From the NCBI GenBank assembly GCA_964019155.1, contig OZ025243.1:37870479-37934478 (forward strand): 64,000 bases of DNA. Direction: 5' to 3'. Shown here piece after piece: positions 25,701-32,502 of the stretch; the stretch's first letter is position 1, and each line of letters begins with the position of its first letter. Source of the stretch: Osedax fenrisi (taxonomy: Eukaryota > Annelida > Polychaeta > Sabellida > Siboglinidae). A program made the position numbers and the translations under genes. The notes under the pieces were generated by a model. It did no database searches. It was not told where the DNA came from and was given only the letters and a program-made list of their open reading frames with translations.

Positions 25701-27788
25701 GGTAGTGTTATAAAATTATGTTTTGTTATGCTTTATATATGTTTTTAACATGACATATATTTCTATTTTTAGAAAATTATTTTTTTTAATGTTTTTATTT
25801 TAAAGACCGTGAATCCCCTTAATTACAACGTACATCATAATATACATGCGCATCACATAAGTCTATATCATGCAGTAATTGTAATTATGTGCAATATAAT
25901 TAAATCTTTTTATTTCTATAATTGCACTTGAAGTAACAACATTCATTTGAACATAAATTCATTACACTTATATAAATACAATATATGTAAATTATACATA
26001 TAATTATTTTTTATAAACTTTGGTTAAATATTGTGATTATATATATATGTATTTATAACGTATGCACGTTTAATTTTATTTAACCTATTTTAAATTGAAT
26101 AACTTTTTTAATTAAATATATATTTATATAATCTTCTATAGAATATATACACATGATAATAATATATTTACTATAAACAATAGATACTTATAAAACATGT
26201 AGATTAGTATTTATAATATAAGTTCACCATACATCAATTACAAAATATATTATAAGTAATACATATGTAAATATTCTATTCTCTTGAATTATTTAGAAGC
26301 TATTTTAATTAATATATTTATTTTTCCGTGAAATATATTCTTTAATGTCTTATATAGTTATTTTTATAATAAACTTTAATATCTTACTTTATAATGTAAA
26401 TATTCTAAATATATGTTGATGAAATTTTTAAATTAAAATAAATCTTAAATAAATAAAAAGTGAATTATTTCTATTATTTAATTATTATTAAATACATGTA
26501 TTAATACACTATTGTAACTGATGCCTTAGGGAGCAGTATCGTATTCAGATTTAGTGGATCAGAAGAACATGGGCACTCCGCTAAGGAAGAGAAACGATAA
26601 CGTTTGTACTGACGCTGTGGTCCACTTTCACCCAATAAGTAGACCACAGTTCTAGATCATTCTAGAAATATCGTCGTTTAAATAGTAGTTTATATAGCGT
26701 TGTTGATACGTTTATATACGTGTTTACGAAAATACATACTACTAGTAGATCACGTTTGTTAAGGGTTCTACGGTATCGTTTAACTAATCACCCTCTCACC
26801 CCCCTCGTTAGCACCACCACTATCACCCCTGTCACCATGTCACCTTAATCAACTCCTTCACTCAGGTGTACGCGTCTACCAGTAATATATTTCAACCAAA
26901 ACGTAATTTTTTGGTGCGAACTATTTCGAAACGATTAACCGTGAGTTTACTTCCCCGTTGCCACCACCACCGCTAGCGCCACCTGCCGCTTTGTTTCTTT
27001 ACGCTCTATTATCACGCATGCGTGTGTCACCTACTAGTGATGTAAATGATGCTCAAATCTAAAGCGCAGTCTCAGTTACAAAGCATTGGGCGCAGTGTCG
27101 ATCTCACTTATGAAAAGCGACGCTTGCAGTATTATTCTCTATTTTTACCAGCGATGTCATCACCGGTACAACGAAATACGTAAAGATGCGCGTTGTACGA
27201 TAAGTAGTAAAGGATATTTACAGATTTAAGAAAACATTATAAAAGTTTTGTATAAATATATAACAATTATGTTTATACATGAATTACAAAAGGCATAATT
27301 TCAGCTCGGCTAAATTTGCTAAGTGTATCGGATCGGCTCATTTGTCTAGGTAACGTCTCTCTACTCGGCTTAGGCTCGCTTGTTTGCTGCAAGTGAAAGC
27401 CTCGGCTGTGCATCATTTACATCACTAATACAATACATACATTTACTGTACGATTTCTATACATACACATGAGTTGCACGTTTGGCCGCCCCAGATTATA
27501 ACATTATCACACTCCGTTTGATATAATGTTTGTGATAATACCGCACTACGCCGTTTGCATTCGTTTGTGTGTACTAACCGTGCCCTAACCATCCGTTGCT
27601 CCACCGCTAACTCTACCCCCCCCCACCGCCGCCACCGTCTACAGAAGATGGGCCCGCCCCGAACCCCACTGATGAGTCTGCGCAAGTTAGCCCCATTCTT
27701 CCACGGTAACCACCAAGCCCCGGCCACAACGGACGAGGACGACTTTGACAATATCAGCATTATCTCGGGCATCTCGCAGAGGAGATAG
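7819..27788 (+). CDS. ECT2: ECT2 homologue, Rho GEF of cytokinesis, complete, 22 coding exons
   Basis: Joined exons: 7819-7885, 8343-8413, 9080-9262, 9758-9829, 10161-10268, 14669-14876, 15079-15197, 15578-15640, 15970-16192, 16501-16652, 16955-17146, 17746-17856, 18362-18458, 19998-20158, 20573-20692, 21126-21267, 22010-22161, 24099-24187, 24821-24968, 26530-26601, 26866-26940, 27645-27788. They total 2769 nt (922 aa), close to human ECT2, and all phases agree. Domains: BRCT0 about 26-106, BRCT1 about 108-200, BRCT2 about 215-297, NLS SRKRRRLKE about 311-319, DH about 390-590 (HELFQTENNYV, IRPVQRLPS), PH about 605-747, then a Ser/Thr/basic tail with RAFSLTKTP. In known ECT2 the BRCT repeats bind centralspindlin and inhibit the GEF until anaphase, and DH-PH then activates RhoA at the equator. 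An in-frame TGA lies directly before the ATG. Start choice and the C-terminal exons are the least certain parts. Confidence 0.93.
7983..8190 (+). mobile_element. tRNA-derived SINE, copy with internal deletion, in ECT2 intron 1
   Basis: The head GTGTGGCTCAGTTAGCTAAG and B-box-like GCTTCAACCC match the full copy at 38800-39054. The body has GGCTCTCGTTAAAACCATGG, then jumps to GGACTCCACC, losing about 75 bp present in the other copies. Confidence 0.83.
8343..8413 (+). CDS. ECT2: ECT2 exon 2 (start of BRCT0)
   Basis: 71 nt after acceptor TTCATAG, ending at donor GTAGTC. It encodes EESLILVIVGTQCRRNLELQ then MSVK, which aligns with the first strand and helix of human BRCT0 (TRVILVQEAG). Confidence 0.8.
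9080..9262 (+). CDS. ECT2: ECT2 exon 3 (BRCT0)
   Basis: 183 nt, acceptor CGCAG, donor GTTAGT. It includes DVIFVLENFHGDIFRKL and CHIVGPPIVIDCARQG, matching human VFVVTDFQDSVFNDL and CRVIGPPVVLNCSQKG. It is preceded by C-rich repeats at about 8970-9075. Confidence 0.92.
9758..9829 (+). CDS. ECT2: ECT2 exon 4 (BRCT1 start)
   Basis: 72 nt, 24 codons: RPLYCTAMDQLIICFTGFKV then KEEL. Acceptor GAAAG is chosen for phase 0; an upstream CAG at 9753 would shift the frame. Donor GTAACA. Upstream, a block with TTGCTAGTGATTAA is repeated around a poly-C run (9628-9720). Confidence 0.88.
10161..10268 (+). CDS. ECT2: ECT2 exon 5 (BRCT1)
   Basis: 108 nt after acceptor GACAG, ending at donor GTTTGT. It encodes AELIHNMGGTVRRQYSSVIT then HLVANLTNSEKFH. 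GG and THLVA are BRCT signature positions. Confidence 0.92.
10269..14668 (+). other. ECT2 intron 5 (largest, 4.4 kb)
   Basis: No exon seen. It holds (TG)n-rich DNA at about 10905-11400 with blocks at 11331-11399, (TG)n at about 13388-13419, (AT)n at about 13676-13712, and the CTACCTCCTCA minisatellite at 14561-14660 next to the exon 6 acceptor. The rest is AT-rich unique-looking sequence. Confidence 0.7.
14561..14660 (+). repeat. 11-bp minisatellite forming the polypyrimidine tract of exon 6
   Basis: About nine copies of CTACCTCCTCA (one with TTCC) run up to CTCCCACCAG at 14659-14668. The repeat itself supplies the pyrimidine tract of the 3' splice site. Confidence 0.85.
14669..14876 (+). 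CDS. ECT2: ECT2 exon 6 (end of BRCT1, start of BRCT2)
   Basis: 208 nt, acceptor CACCAG, donor GTAACT, ends in phase 1. It encodes VAVNVGKPIMHMDWILKTWE (human VAVSLGTPIMKPEWIYKAWE), then KYKLAPFQFCVLAFVGF, which starts BRCT2. Confidence 0.93.
15079..15197 (+). CDS. ECT2: ECT2 exon 7 (BRCT2)
   Basis: 119 nt, acceptor CACCAG, donor GTTACC. It encodes GGCCADEGSPTLTHLVVNEN and then KSKTLVVMSQ, matching human CTHLVVEEN and KKLYVVKQ. Confidence 0.92.
15448..15570 (+). repeat. 9-bp minisatellite next to exon 8 acceptor
   Basis: Tandem CTACACCTA units, with CTACACCCA variants, run to within a few bases of the TACACAG acceptor of exon 8. The open frame through it (TTPTTP...) is a repeat artefact. Confidence 0.8.
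15578..15640 (+). CDS. ECT2: ECT2 exon 8 (end of BRCT2)
   Basis: 63 nt, 21 codons: WFWSSIQMNASADETMYPFI then K. It lines up with human WFWGSIQMDARAGETMYLYE. Acceptor ACACAG, donor GTTATC, phase 0 on both sides. It is easily missed because it is short. Confidence 0.9.
15970..16192 (+). CDS. ECT2: ECT2 exon 9 (NLS and S/T-P linker)
   Basis: 223 nt after acceptor CATAG, donor GTTTGT, phase 1 end. It encodes TPNSVLSASKSRKRRRLKEN (human has NTPNSNRKRRRLKE), the nuclear localisation signal between BRCT2 and DH. FLDYTGDLS and further Thr-Pro sites follow. Nuclear retention through interphase is the known role of this basic cluster. Confidence 0.9.
16206..16385 (+). repeat. 20-bp minisatellite in ECT2 intron 9
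   Basis: About nine copies of TGATGTAATCCTGGTAGTTA with small variants begin 14 bases after the exon 9 donor. Confidence 0.85.
16501..16652 (+). CDS. ECT2: ECT2 exon 10 (start of DH domain)
   Basis: 152 nt, acceptor ACACAG, donor GTTAGC. It encodes GTPGSMSSSPVIIETP and then RLRIVHELFQTENNYVGILH, the first DH helix (human VAKELYQTESNYVNILA). The Glu of QTE is the conserved GTPase-contacting residue. TP and SP sites lie where human ECT2 is phosphorylated by CDK1. The exon end and donor are duplicated downstream (16721-16777). Confidence 0.93.
16624..16777 (+). repeat. Duplicated exon 10 tail plus splice donor (57 bp, offset 97)
   Basis: Bases 16624-16680 (last 29 nt of exon 10, GGTTAGCC donor, 28 nt of intron) recur at 16721-16777 with one difference (TAGGC versus TAAGC). 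A shorter TAGCCACGCCC repeat fills the space between. Confidence 0.9.
16955..17146 (+). CDS. ECT2: ECT2 exon 11 (DH domain)
   Basis: 192 nt, acceptor AACAG, donor GTGCTT. It contains MSNIIFGKVPAIYQTHIKIR and CSIGDIFLRQ, matching human EIKTIFGSIPDIFDVHTKIK and KSIGDIFLKY. Confidence 0.93.
17147..17745 (+). other. ECT2 intron 11
   Basis: AT-rich, 600 bp, no exon or element recognised. Confidence 0.6.
17746..17856 (+). CDS. ECT2: ECT2 exon 12 (DH domain)
   Basis: 111 nt, acceptor CCCTAG, donor GTTTGC. It encodes ALMKCYPPFINYFSNIKEAI then IPRFHAFQK, matching human LVKTYPPFVNFFEMSKETI and KPRFHAFLK. Confidence 0.93.
18020..18175 (+). mobile_element. tRNA-derived SINE, 5'-truncated copy
   Basis: CTCTCGTTAAAACCATGGAT through ACTCCACCAAATAAC matches the 3' body of the full copy at 38800-39054 (read in reverse). 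The tRNA-like head is missing; weak similarity may reach left to about 17955. It lies inside ECT2 intron 12. Confidence 0.75.
18362..18458 (+). CDS. ECT2: ECT2 exon 13 (DH core, QR motif)
   Basis: 97 nt, acceptor ACCTAG, donor GTCAAT, phase 1 end. It contains RPECGRQSLTELMIRPVQRL then PSILLILK, the best-conserved DH segment (human KPECGRQSLVELLIRPVQRL). Confidence 0.95.
18459..19997 (+). other. ECT2 intron 13
   Basis: 1.5 kb AT-rich. An imperfect inverted repeat at about 19478-19640 has arms with AAAGGNGTTTTACAC-like and TTATTAGAGTTAA motifs (GGGGTTTCACACCAACACGA and GGTGTGAAACTCCTTTTAC), which looks like a small MITE. An (AT)n block lies near 19865-19910. Confidence 0.5.
19490..19638. mobile_element. 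Possible MITE in ECT2 intron 13
   Basis: GGGGTTTCACACC at the left pairs with GGTGTGAAACTCC at the right. Internal TTATTAGAGTTAA-like blocks occur in both orientations. Ends and target duplication are not resolved. Confidence 0.45.
19998..20158 (+). CDS. ECT2: ECT2 exon 14 (end of DH domain)
   Basis: 161 nt, acceptor TTACAG, donor GTTTGA. It encodes NKRLDKAIESLDDVTLHINE then DKRKCEGHQEMFDIVNDIEN, matching human KSTLEKAIGSLKEVMTHINEDKRK. Confidence 0.94.
20573..20692 (+). CDS. ECT2: ECT2 exon 15 (PH domain start)
   Basis: 120 nt, acceptor CGCAG after a long C/T-rich tract (20400-20570), donor GTTAGT. It encodes PILLSSHRSFITRIDVIELT then HPLSLFVFNDCLA, matching human LLSSHRSLVQRVETISL and VTLFLFNDCLE. 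Its last 39 nt and donor are duplicated downstream. Confidence 0.92.
20654..20777 (+). repeat. Tandem 62-bp duplication of exon 15 end plus donor
   Basis: Copy 1 (20654-20715) covers the last 13 codons of exon 15, the GTTAGT donor and a C-rich stretch. Copy 2 (20716-20777) is nearly identical; one difference (AAT to AAC) would be synonymous. The intronic copy keeps the donor. Confidence 0.92.
21126..21267 (+). CDS. ECT2: ECT2 exon 16 (PH domain)
   Basis: 142 nt, acceptor TCGTAG, donor GTCAGT, phase 1 end. It encodes YCKRRTKNLKNTS, then HLHKPFKHIEVLQLSSVKRI and VDVQSN, which aligns with human ARKRHKV and SLKHIHLMPLSQIKKVLDIR. An alternative acceptor 9 nt downstream (GTAAG) would drop YCK. Confidence 0.88.
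21672..21885 (+). repeat. 20-bp minisatellite in ECT2 intron 16
   Basis: About ten to eleven copies of ATTCTCATTAGCTGTCAATC. The copies are strictly tandem with no spacers. Confidence 0.88.
22010..22161 (+). CDS. ECT2: ECT2 exon 17 (end of PH domain)
   Basis: 152 nt, acceptor CCACAG, donor GTTAGT. It encodes STNVFALVVKTLDLCDERRH, then LDFLIALSRTVCDSLCRPDY, where human has HNAFALLVRPPTE and WLKMLCRHVANTICKADAE. The PH C-terminal helix Trp is replaced here by Phe (DFLIALSR). Confidence 0.9.
22162..24098 (+). other. ECT2 intron 17
   Basis: 1.9 kb AT-rich with (AT)n at about 22295-22322 and CA-rich sequence just before the exon 18 acceptor. No other feature seen. Confidence 0.6.
24099..24187 (+). 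CDS. ECT2: ECT2 exon 18 (post-PH)
   Basis: 89 nt, acceptor CTGCAG, donor GTTGTT, phase 2 end. It encodes EKLLTTVDASTLNIDTSDVS then TWNISKVAN. It aligns loosely with human ENLIYTADPESFEVNTKDMD. Phase fits exon 19. Confidence 0.83.
24188..24820 (+). other. ECT2 intron 18
   Basis: 633 bp, AT-rich, ending in a C/T-rich tract (CCCCTCCCCTCC type) before the exon 19 acceptor. No element recognised. Confidence 0.6.
24821..24968 (+). CDS. ECT2: ECT2 exon 19 (S/T-rich tail, RAFSLTKTP)
   Basis: 148 nt, acceptor TTCAG. RRVSRAFSLTKTPSSTSTLT matches the human SKKVTRAFSFSKTP site. The remainder is Ser/Thr/Pro-rich and basic (SKSSTVSMRPSLTPSYDRSR). Donor GTCGGT after ELM is weak but the only phase-0 choice. 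Short GACCACAGTGGTGTTTCACT repeats follow in the intron. Confidence 0.82.
25067..25822. mobile_element. TTAA-flanked non-autonomous DNA transposon (E1)
   Basis: The left end TTAAGGGGGTTGGCGGTCTT and the right end, read in reverse, TTAAGGGGATTCACGGTCTT share terminal bases after TTAA on both sides. The 748-bp interior is very AT-rich and non-coding. It lies in ECT2 intron 19. TTAA duplications with GG-rich ends fit Kolobok-type elements; piggyBac also uses TTAA but usually starts CCC or CCT. Confidence 0.75.
25823..26529 (+). other. ECT2 intron 19, distal part
   Basis: AT-rich, no further feature seen between element E1 and exon 20. Confidence 0.6.
26530..26601 (+). CDS. ECT2: ECT2 exon 20 (C-terminal tail)
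   Basis: 72 nt, 24 codons: GAVSYSDLVDQKNMGTPLRK then RNDN. Acceptor CCTTAG, donor GTTTGT. There is no clear human counterpart, so the call rests on phase, splice sites and composition. Confidence 0.68.
26866..26940 (+). CDS. ECT2: ECT2 exon 21 (C-terminal tail, basic)
   Basis: 75 nt, 25 codons: VYASTSNIFQPKRNFLVRTI then SKRLT. Acceptor CTCAG, donor GTGAGT (strong), phase 0 both sides. Basic residues may aid membrane binding, as the polybasic tail of ECT2 does. Confidence 0.72.
27035..27427. mobile_element. hAT-like MITE, TAGTGATG ends, in ECT2 intron 21
   Basis: The left end TAGTGATGTAAATGATGC and right end GCATCATTTACATCACTA are perfect 18-bp inverted repeats. The interior has repeated GGCTCGGCT/AGCCGAG motifs shared with the copies at 50430-51013. 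No 8-bp target duplication is visible. Confidence 0.8.
27645..27788 (+). CDS. ECT2: ECT2 exon 22 (C-terminus and stop)
   Basis: 144 nt including TAG, acceptor CTACAG. It encodes KMGPPRTPLMSLRKLAPFFH, then an acidic end DEDDFDNISIISGISQRR. Human ECT2 instead ends in a Ser-rich sequence, so the tail has diverged. Confidence 0.85.
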   Translation, partial: KMGPPRTPLMSLRKLAPFFHGNHQAPATTDEDDFDNISIISGISQRR

Positions 27789-28212
27789 CCAACCCCACCC
27801 ACTACTAGGTTAGCCCCACTACTAGTGGTAGGTTAGCCCCACTACTAGTACTGCCACCTATAGGCAGATATTTTTAGAGCGGTTTCGAGTAATGTAATTT
27901 CAAAAGTAAGATTTCGAGTAGGTATTTAGTTATTCGTTAGAGCATTTCCCGGTAGTTTGTGAGTAGGTTTCGAGTAGTTTTAGAATAGATTTTAGTGATT
28001 TCCTTGCAATTAAAATTCTACATGCTAATACTAAAAAAGAAACTATGTTAATTATTTAAATATATGCTAAATATTTGAAACTTAAACCGACATTTTATAA
28101 TTCTAATCACAAATCTTTAGAACTGAAACCATTTCGAAACCTTAAATTTATGTTTCAGTCCCCGCTACTAGTTACTAATACTACAATCCACACCACTATT
28201 AAAGGTTCATCA

Positions 28213-28218
28213 AATAAA
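28213..28218 (+). terminator. Candidate polyadenylation signal of ECT2
   Basis: AATAAA 425 nt after the ECT2 stop, the first canonical hexamer downstream. The cleavage site is not resolved. Confidence 0.45.
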
Positions 28219-28564
28219 CAGCATCGAAGCGAGTTTCATCACAGCAACTGATTAGGAAAGTTTAGAAAATTCCAGAAAAAGATTTTATCATTATTATTAT
28301 TACTACTACTACGATATCAAATGCATATATATATACAGTATATATATATTACCAATCTGGTATCAAATTATCGACACGCCATAAATTATTTACGCGACAT
28401 TATTATACACGCATGTACAGTATAATGTTCTGGACTATCATACGCATCAGCCCACTGTGTTATTATCTTCTTCTTCTTCAACAACATTTCATTTTATAAT
28501 CATAGCATTTTTACAACTCGACTACTATTTTATATCATGTGACCAACAATCTTAGAAATATATA

Positions 28565-28570
28565 TTTATT
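28565..28570 (-). terminator. Candidate polyadenylation signal of DYNLT2B
   Basis: TTTATT on the plus strand (AATAAA on the minus) about 180 nt after the DYNLT2B stop. A (CA)n tract at 28636-28682 lies between them in the likely 3' UTR. Confidence 0.4.
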
Positions 28571-28633
28571 ACTAATAAACCGATTCCGATATTACGATCA
28601 ACTATACAACGATGCGTTAATCCCTGCTATAGC

Positions 28634-28688
<55 letters not shown>

Positions 28689-28746
28689 CTCACACACACT
28701 TATATATACACCCCCGCTAGCATCCTCCTCCATCTCCTCAGTCTCT

Positions 28747-28794
28747 TCAGTAGAGGTAGACCCCGAACACAGTCACCACACAGAAAAGTTTATC
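28747..28794 (-). CDS. DYNLT2B: DYNLT2B exon 5 (C-terminus and stop)
   Basis: 48 nt: DKLFCVVTVFGVYLY then TGA, after acceptor CTACAG. Human ends DSLFCVVAAFGCFYY. Confidence 0.92.
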   Translation of the reverse strand, partial: DKLFCVVTVFGVYLY

Positions 28795-31700
28795 CTGTAG
28801 ACAGCGGGAGGGGGGGGGCGGTGTTAGCTTCATTGAGTAATGATGGCATAGCGATGGCAATAATAGTGGGCACGAATTAATATTACAATAGTATTATCAA
28901 TACTATATAGTGATTAAAGTTTATATTAGTGATTCTACAATTCTATACTAGTGATTAAAGTTTAAAGTTTAATTAAATACTTTTCGAAGTATCCTTTAAT
29001 GATTTTCAAATTACATATTACTGTACTTTAGTCTAATATAATCAGTGGTTTGGGTTTGGATAATACTAACATTTGTAAACAAGTACTTGGCATAATTGTC
29101 CGTATCTGAATCCCAATAACATCTGCAGGCCATTCTGTAAACATAAATTATATATGCTATAATGATATATGTATATATTGTGAGAGATCTTATGAAACTC
29201 TATAGTGGGTGTCAACCTTATGTACGCGAGGGCTAACAAACTATAATATCGGTATTAACTTAATACTATTAAGTGTACAACTAATATATTTATATATTAA
29301 TTAAGAAATTGGCATAAATATAATATAATGATAGATAAAACAAGGAGGAGAGTTTAGTATAACATTGATAGTGCAGCAAGGTGTAAGACAACTATAATAG
29401 GCAATGTTAGTAAATAATTGATATCTACAACATATGATCTGCATACTCGAGAATTCATTAAATATAATTTGTTGATATTTTTTTATAATTTGTCAATTGG
29501 TATGACTAATATTTAAATAGTACCTGGTGGTAACCTTATAGTAGTTTTAAATATCTTACACATCTATTTAAATTATTCCCATTTTACTTATAAATAAAAT
29601 ATATATTAATTTAAAATTGTGTAATCTTCACTTTATATAATTTAAGCTAATTATTTATAAAATTAATATTATGTTGTTAAATTTAAATATTATATAACTT
29701 AAATTTATACCCGATTTGGTAGAATTATTTTATAATATATGATAGTTGCACTTATTTGTATATATTTAATCATGTGGTTTATTTAATAGATATATCATAA
29801 TTATTAAATCAATTGAGATTCATAGTAATGTAAGTGAATTTGTATTGAAAATATGTTGTAAAATGAGGAATGTTATTCACATTTGTGAATAAACTAAATC
29901 TCCAAATTGCAAATTTATGCAATCTTGCAAATAGCAGTCTACCTACTTCCAATGTCAATGATACATATATAATAGGGGAGATTAATACAAACTTAAAGTA
30001 AAGGGTAATGTAAAACATAATTTACAGGAAGATTAGTACAAACTTAACATAAATGGGAGTGTAAAACATATTAATTATAAGGAAGATTAGTACAAACTTG
30101 ACACCTTCTCCTCGCTGCTCCCCTATCACACTTTTCACGATGATCTTGTACCGAGGATAATCAAGAGCTGAGGAATGCGTGGGGGTTAAAGGTTAACATT
30201 GCATCGGTATATGTTATGTAATATTGGAAAGAAACAACGTAACACCTAGTCAATAGATTCCTTATCTAATTATTTGTATTATTATAATTTTAAAAATATA
30301 TTTTAAATATACAGTATTTATTTTGTTTTCTCCCTACACCCATCCGTAATACACCATCACCTCTAATCTTCAAGTAACTCCTACAGCGCATTTATTCGAT
30401 GTACACAATTAATTTCACACATATATGGACGGCCGATTGCTTTATCAGCACAGTTTGCGCTCCGCAAACAGATAAATTTAAATATACAGTATTTAATACT
30501 ATGAAATAAATCATAATCAATACTAGACTAATAATAAATATGAATTATTAGTGTGCTAATTATTGCTGTAAACTAAACAGTGATGTTACCCTTCTAGAAG
30601 TTAACCAATATGGCCATTTAAATAGAATATCAATAATGTAGGACGACCTTTCATTAATTATATTTCATAATTACTCGAATATTTATAATTTATTTATAAT
30701 TACTGATTCCAAATATAATATATATATATATATATATATATAAAATGACTAGAGGATTCAAGTTAAAAAATTTAAATTAGATTTAATATAAAATTTATAT
30801 ACAATATTTTTAAAATAAATTACATTTAATACGTCTTCCGAAATGACCTAATCAAAGATTACTGGCTACCTCAAAATATATATTACTACCTATCAAGGAC
30901 TATCGACTACCTACACAATAATGTAAACTATCTACCAAGGACTTTACTCTACCTACCAAGGAATTTAGTCTACCTAACAAGGACTCTAGACTACCTACCA
31001 AGGACTTTAGACTACCTACTCAGGACTCTAGACTACCTACCAAGGACTTTAGTCTACCTACCCAGGACTTTAGACTTCACATCCTCGACTATCTTCTTGT
31101 TCCACGGGGTGATCTCTTCGTTCTCGTACTTCTTGCCGTGGAAGAATTCCTCGCAGTATTCCTTAAGAAGCTCCACCACGATCGGAGCTCTGAACCTTTA
31201 ATGGGGGCTCCGTTTTAGTGGCACTCATTATAGTCACCATTAAACGGTTGTGTTTTATTGATAACATACATAGTTAAATTCGTTTTAATAAATCAGAGAA
31301 ATAATTTAATTGTTAATATCTTAAATAATTCCTTTAAATCTTTAAAATACATAATATTAATTAATCTTCAATTAAAGGATCAACAGAACATTACGATCAA
31401 CGGACAAATTATACGGACATCGATGTCCGTTTATTCATAGAGACGAACAAATAAACGGACATAGATGTCCGTTTATCGTAAATTAAATTGTATTTACTAT
31501 AATGTTTATATATATTTATAGATGTCCGTTTATCGTAAATTAAATGTTATATACTATAATATTTATATATTTATAGATGTTCGTTTATCGTAAATTAAAA
31601 GTTATATCAGGGAGGACTCCCTGGTTATATTCTATAATGTTATATAGTATATAATATACTATATTATAGTCTATAATGTTTATATATTTATAGATGTTCG

Positions 31701-32467
31701 TTTATCATTTAATTTACGATAAACGAACATCTATATGTATGTAAGATTAACTTTACGATAAACGAACATCTATAAGTATGTAAGATTAACTTTACGATAA
31801 ACGAACATCTATAAATATATAAATATTATAGTATATAACATTTAATTTACGATAAACGAACATCTATAAATATATAAATAGTATAGTATATAACATTTAA
31901 TTTACGATAAACGGACATCTATAAATATATATAAACATTATAGTAAATACAATTTAATTTACGATAAACGGACATCGATGTCCGTTTATTTGTTCGTCTC
32001 TATGAATAAACGGACATCGATGTCCGTATAATTTGTCCGTTGATCGTAATGTTCTGTTGATCCCAATTAAATATTATATATGTGTGTATATATTGTATAC
32101 ATTTTAAATAATAAAAAAATTATTTGTTAAATCTAATAAATGTATATTGTATTCATGACACTGGTTAACATGATTATTGAGGTTTGGGTTTCATAAATTT
32201 GTCTAGGCTAATCTTTTGCACTGATTATAAATATATAATTTGTTTTTTCAGATCAGATCTTTTTTTTATTACACTTTGAAATTTATTGAAAAAATTGTCA
32301 AATTTGGAAAATTTTCAGAAATTTTAAATATATATATACATATTATTATTTAATATAGGTGTATACACATTATTTATACTCTCTATATATATTGTTTATA
32401 CTATATATTATATTTATTATACTGTATACAATGTATTGTTCATTGTATATACTATAGTGTATACTAC

Positions 32468-32502
<35 letters not shown>

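Noticed and set aside
27443..27802. 119-codon minus-strand frame opposite ECT2 exon 22
   Set aside because: It is the antisense shadow of a GC-rich, clearly coding exon.
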